Source of the DNA: SCGC-AAA471-B05 sp032249055 | Lineage (GTDB): Archaea; Thermoproteota; Thermoprotei; Gearchaeales; Gearchaeaceae | Direction: 5' to 3' | Assembly (NCBI GenBank): GCA_032249055.1 | Contig: JAVVGP010000063.1 | Span: forward strand, 1-5,474 | Length of the DNA: 5,474 nucleotides | Part shown: piece after piece, positions 5,068-5,474 of the stretch | Position numbering within the stretch: position 1 is the first letter of the stretch | How the letters are laid out: the number at the start of each line of letters is the position of its first letter | Notes under the pieces: model-generated | Database searches by the model: none | Seen by the model: the letters and a program-made list of their open reading frames with translations, nothing else | Told to the model about the DNA's origin: nothing | Made by a program: the position numbers and the translations under genes

Positions 5068-5474
5068 TTCTTAGTTTTAAAAAGTTCTTTTTTCTTTTTG
5101 TAAGTTTTATGAGAGAAATTAAAGAAAATAATAGCCAAAGTTAAGATGATCAGTGCTAAAATTAGATTATCGAATACGTATTTATTTATATTATTTGCTT
5201 GAGCTACCTTAATGCTAATATTTAATTCTGGTTCAGATGTAAAGTTAAGCATTATTATTTTGCTTGTTTTATAATTTTCAGCTTCAACAAGAACTTTATA
5301 TGAACCTAAATACAGATTATAAAAGGAAACTTTTTCGCCAATTTTTTTATCGATTAATGTTTCATTACCTTTAAGATTAACATAATAGAGATAAACATTT
5401 GCCGATGGATCGCCAGTATCTATATTTAGTCTAAATCCTACAGGTAAAGTAATGTTTATCATTGTTAACGTTTT
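5064..5474 (-). CDS. C-terminal part of a membrane-anchored extracellular protein with an Ig-like/PEGA-like domain
   Basis: The reading frame is open to the right edge of the window, so this is probably the end of a longer protein; the ATG at 5462 may be internal. From that Met, residues about 8-86 look like a small beta-sandwich of the PEGA or carboxypeptidase-regulatory type, with VSFYNLYLGSYKVLVEAENY (45-64) matching the usual strand-G-x-Y-x-V pattern. Four N-x-S/T sites (N3, N33, N73, N81) suit a glycosylated extracellular domain. A hydrophobic helix follows (about 96-114), then a Lys-rich tail (118-132), so the C-terminus should lie in the cytoplasm. The whole protein could be a surface protein, sensor or protease; I cannot tell. 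Its TGA overlaps the GTG of the ureohydrolase gene. Confidence 0.7.
   Translation of the reverse strand, partial: KTLTMINITLPVGFRLNIDTGDPSANVYLYYVNLKGNETLIDKKIGEKVSFYNLYLGSYKVLVEAENYKTSKIIMLNFTSEPELNISIKVAQANNINKYVFDNLILALIILTLAIIFFNFSHKTYKKKKELFKTKK

Noticed and set aside
1..5474. Mobile element, CRISPR array, toxin-antitoxin or defence system
   Set aside because: No transposase, integrase, terminal repeats, regularly spaced repeats or defence domains are seen; nearly all the sequence is accounted for by housekeeping genes.

Overview
This 5.5 kb window looks like a chromosomal, housekeeping stretch from a low-GC thermophilic archaeon of the Thermoproteota (Crenarchaeota). The archaeal evidence is an archaeal RNA polymerase subunit P, an archaeal SUI1-type initiation factor (aIF1), a crenarchaeal-style extended Trm112, and TATA-like boxes close to start codons with few Shine-Dalgarno sites. 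The DNA is very AT-rich (roughly 30% GC by eye), and Arg AGA and Ile ATA codons dominate. The extreme AT content would suit a Caldisphaera/Acidilobales-like or Sulfolobales-like organism, but the exact taxon is an inference.

Layout. (1) 1-1671, minus strand: dihydrolipoamide dehydrogenase (E3), then lipB (lipoyl/octanoyl transfer), joined by an ATGA stop/start overlap. lipB leaves the window at base 1. (2) 1672-1712: a very short divergent promoter region. (3) 1713-3296, plus strand: a protein with two sugar-isomerase (SIS) domains resembling 6-phospho-3-hexuloisomerase, then an extended Trm112-like methyltransferase activator. (4) 3300-3787, minus strand: aIF1, then a 60-residue zinc-ribbon protein of unknown function, again with ATGA overlap. 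(5) 3788-3992: a second divergent intergenic region carrying the aIF1 and rpoP promoters and two small palindromes. (6) 3993-4151, plus strand: rpoP, 52 codons. (7) 4153-5474, minus strand: the C-terminal part of a membrane-anchored extracellular protein, overlapping by GTGA the start of an agmatinase-family ureohydrolase.

How the genes fit together. E3 and LipB belong to one process: LipB attaches the lipoyl precursor to E2 or H proteins, and E3 reoxidises the lipoyl group. aIF1, the zinc ribbon, rpoP and Trm112 are information-processing genes. The ureohydrolase belongs to polyamine synthesis. Genes are packed tightly: three same-strand pairs overlap by 4 bases, and two convergent pairs have stops only 1 and 3 bases apart, so transcripts must end inside the opposing gene.

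I see no mobile element, CRISPR array, tRNA, rRNA or defence island. The less ordinary items are the uncharacterised zinc ribbon coupled to aIF1, the tandem SIS protein, a bacterial-type LipB in an archaeon, and the membrane-anchored protein coupled to the ureohydrolase.
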